Below, in pieces: positions 30,913 through 38,733 of a stretch of DNA of 39,116 nucleotides (position 1 is its first letter; every line of letters begins with the position of its first letter). The stretch is from Streptomyces sp. (GTDB lineage Bacteria > Actinomycetota > Actinomycetes > Streptomycetales > Streptomycetaceae): assembly GCF_019510245.1 (NCBI RefSeq), contig NZ_JAEKKT010000182.1, positions 1-39,116 of the forward strand, in the 5' to 3' direction. Below the pieces are notes generated by a model. That model had not been told where the DNA came from and made no database searches. It was given only the letters and a program-made list of their open reading frames with translations. The translations under genes and the position numbers were made by a program.

Positions 30913-30942
30913 CGCAAGTTAATCCACCCGCCGCAAGCTAAT
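30913..30942. promoter_or_regulatory. Direct repeat CGCAAG(T/C)TAAT, putative GntR operator
   Basis: CGCAAGTTAAT (30913-30923) and CGCAAGCTAAT (30932-30942) differ at one base and are 19 bp apart, about two helical turns. They lie between the divergent GntR and P450 genes. Confidence 0.5.
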
Positions 30943-30992
30943 GGAGCAGCACTACGCTCAGACACCCCTGGTCAGAAGAGGTACCGGCGGTC

Positions 30993-30998
30993 TAACGT
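30993..30998 (+). promoter_or_regulatory. Putative -10 box TAACGT of the P450 leaderless promoter
   Basis: TAACGT is 6 nt before the ATG at 31005. TGGTCA (30969-30974) is a weak -35 candidate 18 nt upstream. Confidence 0.45.
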
Positions 30999-31004
30999 CC
31001 GTCC

Positions 31005-32210
31005 ATGGCAGCCTTCGACCCCTGGGACCCGGACTTCCTGGCCGACCCCTACCCCGCGTATGCCGAGCTCCGTGCCCGGGGCCGGGTGCAGTACTTCGAG
31101 TCCACGCAGCAGTGGCTGGTTCCGCACCACGCCGACGTCTCGGCGCTGCTGCGGGACCGGCGGCTGGGGCGGACGTACCAGCACCGGTTCACGCACGAGG
31201 AGTTCGGGCGGAGTGCGCCCGCGCCGGAGCACGAGCCGTTCCACACGCTCAACGACCACGGCATGCTCGACCTCGAACCGCCGGACCACACCCGCATCCG
31301 CCGCCTGGTGTCGAAGGCGTTCACCCCGCGCACGGTCGAACGGCTCAAGCCGTACGTGGCCCGGCTGGCCGGCGAGCTCGTCGACGGGCTGGTGCGGGAG
31401 GGCGGCGGCGACCTCCTCGCCGACGTCGCCGAACCGCTCCCCGTCGCCGTCATCGCCGAGATGCTGGGCATCCCCGAGGCGGACCGCGCCCCGTTGCGCC
31501 CCTGGTCGGCCGACATCTGCGGAATGTACGAGCTGAACCCGTCCGAGGACACGGCCGCGAAGGCGGTCCGGGCCTCCGTGGAGTTCTCCGACTACCTGCG
31601 GGAGCTGATCGCCGAGCGGCGCAAGGAGCCCGGCGACGACCTGATCTCCGGACTCATCGAGGCGCACGACGAGGGCGACCGGCTCACCGAGCAGGAGATG
31701 ATCTCCACCGCCGTGCTGCTCCTCAACGCGGGCCACGAGGCGACCGTCAACGCCACGGTCAACGGCTGGTACGCCCTCTTCCGCAATCCCGCCCAGCTCG
31801 CCGCCCTGCGCGCCGACCACTCCCTGGTCCCCACCGCGATCGAGGAGCTGATGCGCTACGACACCCCGCTCCAGCTCTTCGAACGCTGGGTGCTGGACGA
31901 GATCGAGATCGACGGTACGACCATCCCCCGGGGCGCGGAGATCGCCATGCTCTTCGGCTCCGCCAACCACGACCCGGCCGTCTTCCACGACCCCGCCCGT
32001 CTCGACCTGACCCGCCGCGACAACCCCCACATCTCCTTCAGCGCCGGCATCCACTACTGCATCGGCGCCCCCCTGGCCCGCCTCGAACTCGCCGCCTCCA
32101 TGACGGCCCTCCTGGAGCGGGCCCCGACCCTGACCCTCGCCGCCGAGCCGAAGCGGAAGCCGAACTTCGTGATCCGGGGGCTGGAGGGGCTGGGCGTGGA
32201 GGTCGGGTGA
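31005..32210 (+). CDS. Cytochrome P450, bacterial class I (CYP107-like)
   Basis: A 401-residue soluble heme monooxygenase. Landmarks: DPPDHTRIR-type segment (here EPPDHTRIRRLVSKAFTPR) near residue 87, I-helix LLNAGHEATVN with the O2-activation Glu-Ala-Thr near 247, K-helix EELMR (ExxR) near 284, and heme loop FSAGIHYCIGAPLARLE with Cys352. The overall pattern resembles the CYP107 group. No ferredoxin or reductase gene is next to it, so it would use partners from elsewhere. Diverges from the GntR gene; substrate unknown. Confidence 0.94.
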   Translation: MAAFDPWDPDFLADPYPAYAELRARGRVQYFESTQQWLVPHHADVSALLRDRRLGRTYQHRFTHEEFGRSAPAPEHEPFHTLNDHGMLDLEPPDHTRIRRLVSKAFTPRTVERLKPYVARLAGELVDGLVREGGGDLLADVAEPLPVAVIAEMLGIPEADRAPLRPWSADICGMYELNPSEDTAAKAVRASVEFSDYLRELIAERRKEPGDDLISGLIEAHDEGDRLTEQEMISTAVLLLNAGHEATVNATVNGWYALFRNPAQLAALRADHSLVPTAIEELMRYDTPLQLFERWVLDEIEIDGTTIPRGAEIAMLFGSANHDPAVFHDPARLDLTRRDNPHISFSAGIHYCIGAPLARLELAASMTALLERAPTLTLAAEPKRKPNFVIRGLEGLGVEVG

Positions 32211-32297
32211 TCACCCGCCCGGATGATCAGTGCGGATCTGCCCGAGAGGCCGCCAGGGGCTCTGCCGGGCCGGCCACGACCTGAGTGGGGGTGCACC

Positions 32298-32357
32298 ATG
32301 ACCGTTAGGGCAGAGCGCGCGTTGCAGACCGGGAAACTCGAGCAGTACGTCGGCTGA
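32298..32357 (+). CDS. Possible 19-residue small ORF
   Basis: ATG 32298 with a GGGGG stretch about 6 nt upstream opens a frame of 19 codons (MTVRAERALQTGKLEQYVG). It may be a peptide, a fragment of a lost gene or chance. No homolog is recognised. Confidence 0.2.
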   Translation: MTVRAERALQTGKLEQYVG

Positions 32358-32367
32358 GTAGGCGCCG

Positions 32368-33936
32368 TCAGCCGGTCAGGTCCCGCCGTCGCAGCCCCGC
32401 CAGCCCCACCCCCGTCAGCACCGCCGCCAGCCCGGTCAGTGTCACCACCGGCCCCCACTCCATCCCTCCGCCCGGCAGCTTCGGCAGGTGGCCGAAGGGG
32501 GAGAGGTCGAGGACGAGTCGGGGGGCGTTGAGGGCGGGGCCCACCCAGCCGATGAGGAGGGTCGCCGCGGCCACGCCCCAGGCGGCCGGGGCCGATCGAG
32601 GCGCGACCCCGTACAGCAGCATCGCGACCCCGCCGATCACCCACACCGCCGGGAGCTGCACCAGGCAGGCGCCGAGGATCGGGCCGGCCTGCCTGCCGTA
32701 GCCGACGGCGAAGCCCGCGGCGGCGAGGAGCATGATCAGGGCGGCGCCCGCGTAGGCGACGGTCAGGTGGCCGGCCGCCCAGCGCAGGCGGCCGACGGGG
32801 GCGGCGAGGAGGGGTTCGGCGCGGCCCGAGGTCTCCTCGCCGCTCAGGCGGAGGACCGACGCGACGACGTACAGCGCGGCGACCAGGCCCAGCATCCCGA
32901 TCATCGAGGCGAGGAACGCGTCCGTCAGCCCGCTCTGGCCGCCCATCCGCTCGAAGATCTTCCGGGCGCTGTCGTTGTCGCCGACCAGGCCGGCCGCGCC
33001 CTCGGTCAGACCGCCGTAGACCACGCCGGCCAGGAAGAACCCGAGCGACCAGCCGAGGACTCCGCCCCGCTGGAGCCGCCAGGCGAGCGCGGCGGTGGAG
33101 CCGAGGCGGCCGGCGGCCGGGCCGGGGCGGGTGGGGAAGAAGCTCATGCCGAGGTCCCGGCGGCCGGCCAGGGTATAGGCGGCCGCGGCCTGCAGCAGCA
33201 TCGCCGCCGCGAAGACCAGCAGCACCCACCAGCGTTCGGCGGCGAACGGGCGCAGGTTCTCCAGCCAGCCGAGCGGCGAGAGCCATGTCCAGAGGGAGGA
33301 GCCGTCGCTGCTCGCCGAGTCGCCCGCGGCGCGCAGCACGAAGGCCGCGCCCAGGACCGCCGACGTCAGGCCCCTCGCCAGGCGGGCGCTCTCGGTGAAC
33401 TGCGCGACGATCGCCGCCGTCGTGGCGAAGACCATGCCGGTGGCGCCCAGGCCGAGGCCGAGGGCGAGCGCACCCGCCGTGCCCTGGTCCGCCAGGACCG
33501 CGGTGACGACCAGGGCGAGCACGGCGTTCGCGACGGCCGCCGCCAGCAGGGCCGCGGTCAGCGATGCCCGGCGGCCCACCGCACCCGACGCGACGAGTTC
33601 CGCGCGGCCGGTCTCCTCCTCGTCGCGGGTGTGCCGTACGACGACGAGCAGGCCGGTCACGGCCGCGAGGAGCCCGGCGTACACGCCCACCCGCCATGCC
33701 GTCAGGCCGCCGAGGGAGGTGTCGTGGAGCGGGCCGATCAGCGCGCGGTAGGCGGCGTTGGTCTGCAACTGGCGGACCAGGTCCGTGCGTTCGGCGTCGG
33801 TGCCGTACAGGCTCCGCAGGGTGTTCGGCATGGAGAGGACCATCAGCGCGTTCACCGCGATCCACACCGGGGTGGCCACGCGGTCGCGGCGCAGCGCGAA
33901 GCGCAGCAGGGTGCCGGTGCCGGCGAGGGTGCTCAT
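32368..33936 (-). CDS. ABC exporter permease (TetB/tyrosine-export type)
   Basis: A 522-residue integral membrane protein with about 12 helices in two similar halves, each containing the RAELVASGAVGR / RAEPLLAAPVGR element seen in this two-component exporter group (ATPase plus 12-TM permease, often linked to antibiotic efflux). It starts inside the stop of the ATPase gene (ATGA). Regulation is probably by the divergent regulator at 34934. Cargo unknown. Confidence 0.88.
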   Translation of the reverse strand: MSTLAGTGTLLRFALRRDRVATPVWIAVNALMVLSMPNTLRSLYGTDAERTDLVRQLQTNAAYRALIGPLHDTSLGGLTAWRVGVYAGLLAAVTGLLVVVRHTRDEEETGRAELVASGAVGRRASLTAALLAAAVANAVLALVVTAVLADQGTAGALALGLGLGATGMVFATTAAIVAQFTESARLARGLTSAVLGAAFVLRAAGDSASSDGSSLWTWLSPLGWLENLRPFAAERWWVLLVFAAAMLLQAAAAYTLAGRRDLGMSFFPTRPGPAAGRLGSTAALAWRLQRGGVLGWSLGFFLAGVVYGGLTEGAAGLVGDNDSARKIFERMGGQSGLTDAFLASMIGMLGLVAALYVVASVLRLSGEETSGRAEPLLAAPVGRLRWAAGHLTVAYAGAALIMLLAAAGFAVGYGRQAGPILGACLVQLPAVWVIGGVAMLLYGVAPRSAPAAWGVAAATLLIGWVGPALNAPRLVLDLSPFGHLPKLPGGGMEWGPVVTLTGLAAVLTGVGLAGLRRRDLTG

Positions 33937-34859
33937 CGGGCGACCCCCTCGGCTTCTGCTCCGGCCTCGGTCTCGCCCTCGTCCTGGTAGTGGCGCAGGA
34001 AGAGTTCCTCCAGGGTCGGGGGTGTGGAGGTGAGGGAGCGGACGCCGGTCTCGGACAGCGAGCGGAGTACGGCGGTGAGGTGCCCGGTGTCGACCTGGAG
34101 GCGGATCCGCCGGCCCTGGACGTCGAGGTCGTGGACGCCGGGGAGGTGCGCCAACCCGTCGGGCGGAGCGGCGAGTTCGGCGGTCACGCTGGTGCGGGTG
34201 AGGTGGCGCAGCTCGGCGAGGGAGCCGGACTCGACGGTCCGGCCGGCCCGGATGATGCTGACGCGGTCGCAGAGTTCCTCGACCTCGCTCAGGATGTGCG
34301 AGGAGAGCAGGACCGTACGGCCGCGGTCGCGCTCCTCCTCCACGCAGCGCCGGAAGACCTCCTCCATCAGCGGGTCGAGGCCGGAGGTCGGTTCGTCGAG
34401 GATCAGCAGGTCGACGTCGGAGGCGAAGGCGGCGACCAGGGCGACCTTCTGGCGGTTGCCCTTGGAGTACGTACGGCCTTTTTTCGTCGGGTCGAGCTCG
34501 AAGCGGTCGATCAGCTCGGCCCGGCGGGCCCCGTCCAGGCCTCCGCGCAGCCGCCCGTAGAGGTCGATGACCTCGCCGCCGGAGAGGTTGCGCCAGAGGG
34601 TCACGTCGCCGGGTACGTAGGCGATCCGGCGGTGCACCTCCACGGCGTCCTTCCAGGGGTCGCGGCCGAGGATCTGCGCGGCGCCCGAGTCGGCGCGCAG
34701 CAGGCCGAGCAGGACCCGGATGGCGGTCGACTTCCCGGCGCCGTTGGGGCCGAGGAAACCGTGCACCTCGCCGGCCTCGACGGCCAGGTCGAGGCCGTCC
34801 AGGGCGTGCGTGCGGCCGAAGGACTTGTGGAGCCCGGCGACCGAGATGGCCTTCGTCAT
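33933..34859 (-). CDS. ABC exporter ATPase
   Basis: A 308-residue nucleotide-binding subunit. Walker A GPNGAGKST at 37-45, Q-loop region around YVPGDVTLWRNLSG, ABC signature YSKGNRQKV instead of LSGGQ (usual for drug-resistance ATPases of this kind), Walker B LLILDEPTSGLDP, and the switch His in LLSSHILSE. A C-terminal extension of about 80 residues (AELAAPPDGLAHLPGVHDL and the TLEELFLRHY end) is typical. It powers the permease encoded next. Confidence 0.94.
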   Translation of the reverse strand: MTKAISVAGLHKSFGRTHALDGLDLAVEAGEVHGFLGPNGAGKSTAIRVLLGLLRADSGAAQILGRDPWKDAVEVHRRIAYVPGDVTLWRNLSGGEVIDLYGRLRGGLDGARRAELIDRFELDPTKKGRTYSKGNRQKVALVAAFASDVDLLILDEPTSGLDPLMEEVFRRCVEEERDRGRTVLLSSHILSEVEELCDRVSIIRAGRTVESGSLAELRHLTRTSVTAELAAPPDGLAHLPGVHDLDVQGRRIRLQVDTGHLTAVLRSLSETGVRSLTSTPPTLEELFLRHYQDEGETEAGAEAEGVAR

Positions 34860-34878
34860 GGTTCAGAACGTACGCTGT

Positions 34879-34896
34879 CTTCAGAAATTTGTGAAG
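34879..34896. promoter_or_regulatory. Near-perfect 18-bp palindrome, putative operator
   Basis: CTTCAGAAATTTGTGAAG is symmetrical except at one pair of positions. It is in the 74-nt gap between the ABC ATPase and its divergent regulator and is a strong candidate operator. Confidence 0.6.
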
Positions 34897-34920
34897 TTAA
34901 GGAAGTGTGGAAACCCCCGC

Positions 34921-34926
34921 TAGGCT
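34921..34926 (+). promoter_or_regulatory. Putative -10 box TAGGCT of the regulator gene
   Basis: TAGGCT is 7 nt before the ATG at 34934 with no Shine-Dalgarno, another leaderless arrangement. Confidence 0.5.
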
Positions 34927-34933
34927 GGTGACC

Positions 34934-35449
34934 ATGACTACGGATGCGATGGGGCGCGACCGGGAGGCCGTCTCGAACTTCGTCGAGAGCTTCGCGGCAC
35001 AACTCGTCGAGGCCGGGATGCAGCGCATGCCGGCCCGGATCTTCGCGGCCCTGCTGTCGTCCGACTCCGGCGCCCTGACCTCGGCGGAACTGGGGGAGCA
35101 GTTGCAGGTCAGCCCGGCGGCGGTGTCCGGCGGGGTGCGCTACCTGGCCCAGCAGCACATGGTCGCGCGGGAGCGGGAGCCGGGCTCCCGGCGGGAGCGG
35201 TACCGGGTGCACAGCAACCAGTGGTACGAGGCCCTCACCAACCGGGAAGCCGTGATCAGGCGGTGGGAGGGGGCGTTGCGGGAGGGCGTGAGCAGCCTCG
35301 GCCCCGACACCCCGGCGGGGCGCCGGATGGCGGAGACGCTCGCCTTCTTCGAGTTCGTGGACGACGAGATCGGCAAGATGATGGAGCGCTGGCGCGTCCA
35401 CCGCGACCAGCTCTTCGGCGAGGGGCCGCCCCTCGCCGAAGACCGCTGA
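34934..35449 (+). CDS. GbsR/MarR-like transcriptional regulator
   Basis: A 171-residue winged-helix regulator. The DNA-binding part is at about 28-90: RMPARIFAALLSSDSGALTSAELGEQLQVSPAAVSGGVRYL followed by a wing around EREPGSRRERYRV. The C-terminal half is helical and probably dimerises (RRMAETLAFFEFVDDEIGKMMERW). It diverges from the two-gene ABC exporter and most likely represses it and itself through the palindrome at 34879-34896. The ligand would be the exporter's substrate (inference). Confidence 0.9.
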   Translation: MTTDAMGRDREAVSNFVESFAAQLVEAGMQRMPARIFAALLSSDSGALTSAELGEQLQVSPAAVSGGVRYLAQQHMVAREREPGSRRERYRVHSNQWYEALTNREAVIRRWEGALREGVSSLGPDTPAGRRMAETLAFFEFVDDEIGKMMERWRVHRDQLFGEGPPLAEDR

Positions 35450-35459
35450 CCTCGCCTGC

Positions 35460-35614
35460 CTCCCGCCCGGTTTCCGGCGCCTGACCAGCAGGACCAGCCC
35501 ACCGCCGAGCACCACGGCGGCCGCGCCGCGGGCGGCGGCCACCGGCACGGCGCCGCTGCTGCCGGTGGAGGCGAGCGAGCCGGTGCCGTCGGTGGTGGAG
35601 ACCGTCTGCGGAGT
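35460..35614 (-). pseudogene. Decayed C-terminal tail of a sortase-anchored (LAXTG) surface protein
   Basis: On the minus strand a frame with no start codon of its own reads a Thr/Ser-rich stretch, then LASTG (35575-35561), a hydrophobic helix of about 20 residues, and RRRK. This is the tail of a class E sortase substrate. An in-frame TGA (35617-35615) cuts it off upstream, no stop follows the positive tail, and the body of the protein is absent. Confidence 0.55.
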
Positions 35615-35667
35615 TCACCTTTCGGCTCACCGGCCCGCCGCCCCGCACCGGTCACCGGCCCCCGCGG

Positions 35668-37191
35668 CTAGCGCTCCCTTGTCTCCTCCAGCACCGTCCG
35701 CCCCAGCAGCGCGTACCGCTCCGGTGACCGCCGCTTGAGGTACTGCGCGTAGCCGACGCCCGTGCCCGCGACCAGCGCCACCAGCCACGGTGTCGCCTTC
35801 AGCAGCAGTGAGCCGGACTCGGGGCCCGCCGCGGCGCCCATGTTGGACACCAGCAGGGCGACCACGCCGAGCATCGCGACGCCGCCGACGAGCGGGGCGG
35901 TGAAGGTCCGGAACCAGTGCCGGCTCTCGGGGTGGTTGCGGCGGAAGTACACCAGGACCGCGAACGAGCAGACCGCCTGCACGACCAGGATCGCCATGGT
36001 GCCGAGGATGGCCAGCAGGACATAGAGGGCGTTGTACGGGTCCTTGCCCGCGATCCAGAACGCGCCGATCAGGACGGCGGAGATCACCGTCTGGACCAGG
36101 CCCGCGATGTGCGGGGAGCCGTGCCGGGCGTGGGTGCGGCCGACGGTCCTCTGGAGCTTCGGCAGCACGCCCTCCCGGCCCAGTGCGTACATGTAGCGGG
36201 CGGCGCAGTTGTGGAAGGCCATGCCGCAGGCCAGCGAGCCGGTGATCATCAGCCACTGCATGAGGACGACCGCCCAGTGGCCGACGTAGTGCTCGGTCGG
36301 GTCGAAGAAGAGCGCGAGGGGGTTCGCGGAGGAGGCCGCCTTCACGGCCGCCGCCTCGCCGTTGCCGGTGATGGCCATCCAGGAGACGAAGACGTAGAAG
36401 ACGCCGACGCCGAGGACCGAGATCATCGTCGCCTTGGGGATGATCCGCTTCGGGTCGCGGGACTCCTCTCCGTACATCGCCGTGGACTCGAAGCCGACCC
36501 AGGACCAGAAGGCGAAGAACAGGCCGAGGCCCGCGCTGGTCCCCTTGAAGGCGTTGACCGGGTTGACCGGGCCGAAGGTGAAGCCGTGCGGGCCGCCGCC
36601 GTGCAGGGCGACCGAGATCGCCATCGCTGCGAGGACGGTCACCTCGGTGCCGAGGAGGACGACGAGCAGCTTCTCTGCGACGCTGACGCCGAACCAGGTG
36701 CCGGTCGCGTTGATGGCGAGCATCAGGATCGCGAACGCCCACCACGGGACGTCGAGGCCGGTCTGGTCCTTGAGCGTGGTGTTGGCGAAGACCGAGAAGA
36801 TGCCGATCAGCGCCGGTTCGAAGACGACGTACGCGAAGGTGGCGAGCAGTCCCGAGGCGAGGCCCGCGGTGCGGCCGAGGCCGTAGGAGATGAAGCCGTA
36901 GAAGGCGCCCGTCGAGGTGATGTGCTTCGCCATCGACGTGAAACCGACGGAAAAGATTGCCAGGACGACCATTGCGACGAGGTAGCTCGCCGGGGCGCCG
37001 ATGCCGTTCCCGGACGACACCATGAAGGGCACGTTGCCGGTCATCGCGGTGATCGGCGCGGCGGTCGCGACGGCCATGAAGACCACCCCGAGCAGCCCGA
37101 TCGCGTTGGGCTTGAGCCGGTGAACCGTGCCGTCGCCGTCGACGCTCCCGCCTGTCCTCGTCGCCGGGGCGACTCCCTCGTCCACTGCCAT
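35668..37191 (-). CDS. APC-superfamily amino acid/ethanolamine permease
   Basis: A 507-residue transporter with about 12 helices. The opening helix GLLGVVFMAVATAAPITAM and the FWSWVGFESTAMYGEESRDPKRIIPKAT region are APC hallmarks. Divergence from eutB/eutC suggests that it imports ethanolamine, but the sequence alone would also fit an amino acid permease. AGGAGAGGGG is about 9 nt before the ATG. A consensus TTGACA -35 (37290-37285, minus strand) is followed 17 nt later by GACCCT. Confidence 0.88.
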   Translation of the reverse strand: MAVDEGVAPATRTGGSVDGDGTVHRLKPNAIGLLGVVFMAVATAAPITAMTGNVPFMVSSGNGIGAPASYLVAMVVLAIFSVGFTSMAKHITSTGAFYGFISYGLGRTAGLASGLLATFAYVVFEPALIGIFSVFANTTLKDQTGLDVPWWAFAILMLAINATGTWFGVSVAEKLLVVLLGTEVTVLAAMAISVALHGGGPHGFTFGPVNPVNAFKGTSAGLGLFFAFWSWVGFESTAMYGEESRDPKRIIPKATMISVLGVGVFYVFVSWMAITGNGEAAAVKAASSANPLALFFDPTEHYVGHWAVVLMQWLMITGSLACGMAFHNCAARYMYALGREGVLPKLQRTVGRTHARHGSPHIAGLVQTVISAVLIGAFWIAGKDPYNALYVLLAILGTMAILVVQAVCSFAVLVYFRRNHPESRHWFRTFTAPLVGGVAMLGVVALLVSNMGAAAGPESGSLLLKATPWLVALVAGTGVGYAQYLKRRSPERYALLGRTVLEETRER

Positions 37192-37284
37192 CGGGGTGGC
37201 CCCTCTCCTGCTGTTCGCTGGCTGTACCCAATGGGACTCTGTAGGCCGAATGAGTCCGTCGAGGGTCTCGGCGCGTTAAATGTT

Positions 37285-37310
37285 TGTCAACCAGACCTTT
37301 AGAAATCTGG
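37285..37310. promoter_or_regulatory. Divergent control region of permease and eutB: TTGACA and inverted repeat
   Basis: TTGACA (minus strand, 37290-37285) abuts the imperfect inverted repeat CCAGACCTTTAGAAATCTGG (37291-37310; arms CCAGA/TCTGG). A regulator bound here could control both divergent genes. Confidence 0.45.
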
Positions 37311-37337
37311 CGCAACCTGTCGGCAACACCCGGCTCG

Positions 37338-37343
37338 TACGGT
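37338..37343 (+). promoter_or_regulatory. Putative -10 box TACGGT of the eutB leaderless promoter
   Basis: TACGGT is 7 nt before the eutB ATG. There is no Shine-Dalgarno and no leader long enough for a cobalamin riboswitch. Confidence 0.5.
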
Positions 37344-37350
37344 CGCCGCC

Positions 37351-38733
37351 ATGAGCACGTACACGGCCACCCTCGGTGGCGAACGCCACCGCTTCGGCTC
37401 CCTGGCCCGCCTGCTGGCCGCCGCGAGCCCCGAACGCTCCGGCGACCGGCTGGCCGGCCTCGCCGCCGCGAGCGCGCGGGAACGGGTCGCGGCCCGCTGG
37501 GCGCTGGCGGAAGTGCCGCTCGCGACCTTCCTGACCGAGCCGGTGATCCCGTACGAGGACGACGACGTGACCCGGCTGATCCTGGACACGCACGACGCGG
37601 CGGCCTTCGCACCCGTCGCCGGGCTGACGGTCGGCGGGTTCCGGGAGTGGCTGCTGGCGGCGGACTCCGAGGCGCTGGCCGCGGTGGCGCCGGGGGTCAC
37701 ACCGGAGATGGCCGCCGCCGTGTCCAAGCTGATGGGGAACGCGGACCTGGTGGCCGTCGCCCGCAAGGTACGGGTGGTCACCGCGTTCCGCTCGACGATC
37801 GGCCTGCCGGGGCGGCTCGCGACGCGGTTGCAGCCCAACCACCCCACCGACGACCCGGCGGGCGTGGCGGCCGCCCTCCTCGACGGCCTCCTCCTCGGCT
37901 CCGGCGACGCGGTCATCGGCATCAACCCGGCGACCGACAGCCCCAGGGCGGTCCGCGACCTGCTGGACCTCCTGGACGGTGTGATCACCCGCTACGCCAT
38001 CCCCACCCAGTCCTGCGTCCTGTGCCACGTCACGACGAGCGTGGACCTGATGGAGCGCGGGGCCCCGGTCGACCTGGTCTTCCAGTCCATCGCCGGCACT
38101 CAGGCCGCGAACGCCTCCTTCGGCGTGACCCTGGGCCTGCTCGACGAGGCGTACGAGGCGGCACGGGCGCTCGGCCGGGGGACGGTCGGCGACAACGTCA
38201 TGTACTTCGAGACCGGGCAGGGCAGCGCCCTGTCCGCGGACGCGCACCACGGGGTGGACCAGCAGACGGTAGAGGCACGGGCGTACGCGGTCGCCCGCCG
38301 CTACCGCCCGCTCCTGGTGAACACCGTCGTCGGCTTCATCGGCCCCGAGTACCTCTACGACGGCCGGCAGATCCTCCGGGCCGCCCTGGAGGACCACTTC
38401 TGCGGCAAGCTCCTCGGCCTGCCCATGGGCCTGGACATCTGCTACACCAACCACGCCGACGCCGATGACGACGACATCGCCACCATGCTGACCATGCTCG
38501 CCGTCGCGGGCGCATCCTTCGTGATCTGCACGCCGGGCGGCGACGACATCATGCTCAACTACCAGTCGGCCTCCTACCACGACGCGTTGTACCTGCGCGA
38601 GGTGCTGGGCCTGCGCCCGGCCCCGGAGTTCGAGGCGTGGCTGGAGTCGGTCGGGCTGCTGGCCGAGGACGGTGGCGTACGGGAGGTCGGCGGCCACCCG
38701 CTGGCGGCGATCGGAAGGGAACTGGCCGCATGA
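37351..38733 (+). CDS. eutB: Ethanolamine ammonia-lyase large subunit
   Basis: The adenosylcobalamin-dependent lyase EutBC splits ethanolamine into acetaldehyde and ammonia. This 460-residue subunit has the TIM-barrel core: TAFRSTIGLPGRLATRLQPNHP, VIGINPATDSP, QSCVLCHVTTS, FQSIAGTQAANASFG, YFETGQGSALSADAH and GLPMGLDICYTNHADAD, all strongly EutB-like. The start follows a leaderless-type -10. Its stop overlaps the eutC start (ATGA). No microcompartment shell genes are in the window, as expected for the actinobacterial pathway. Confidence 0.97.
   Translation: MSTYTATLGGERHRFGSLARLLAAASPERSGDRLAGLAAASARERVAARWALAEVPLATFLTEPVIPYEDDDVTRLILDTHDAAAFAPVAGLTVGGFREWLLAADSEALAAVAPGVTPEMAAAVSKLMGNADLVAVARKVRVVTAFRSTIGLPGRLATRLQPNHPTDDPAGVAAALLDGLLLGSGDAVIGINPATDSPRAVRDLLDLLDGVITRYAIPTQSCVLCHVTTSVDLMERGAPVDLVFQSIAGTQAANASFGVTLGLLDEAYEAARALGRGTVGDNVMYFETGQGSALSADAHHGVDQQTVEARAYAVARRYRPLLVNTVVGFIGPEYLYDGRQILRAALEDHFCGKLLGLPMGLDICYTNHADADDDDIATMLTMLAVAGASFVICTPGGDDIMLNYQSASYHDALYLREVLGLRPAPEFEAWLESVGLLAEDGGVREVGGHPLAAIGRELAA

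Noticed and set aside
35256..35648. 130-codon minus-strand frame opposite the GbsR/MarR-like gene
   Set aside because: Arg-rich antisense noise; the meaningful frame in this gap is the one reading LASTG.
35627..37612. 661-codon minus-strand frame across the permease and eutB start
   Set aside because: Out-of-frame with the permease, whose helices are clear in the neighbouring frame.
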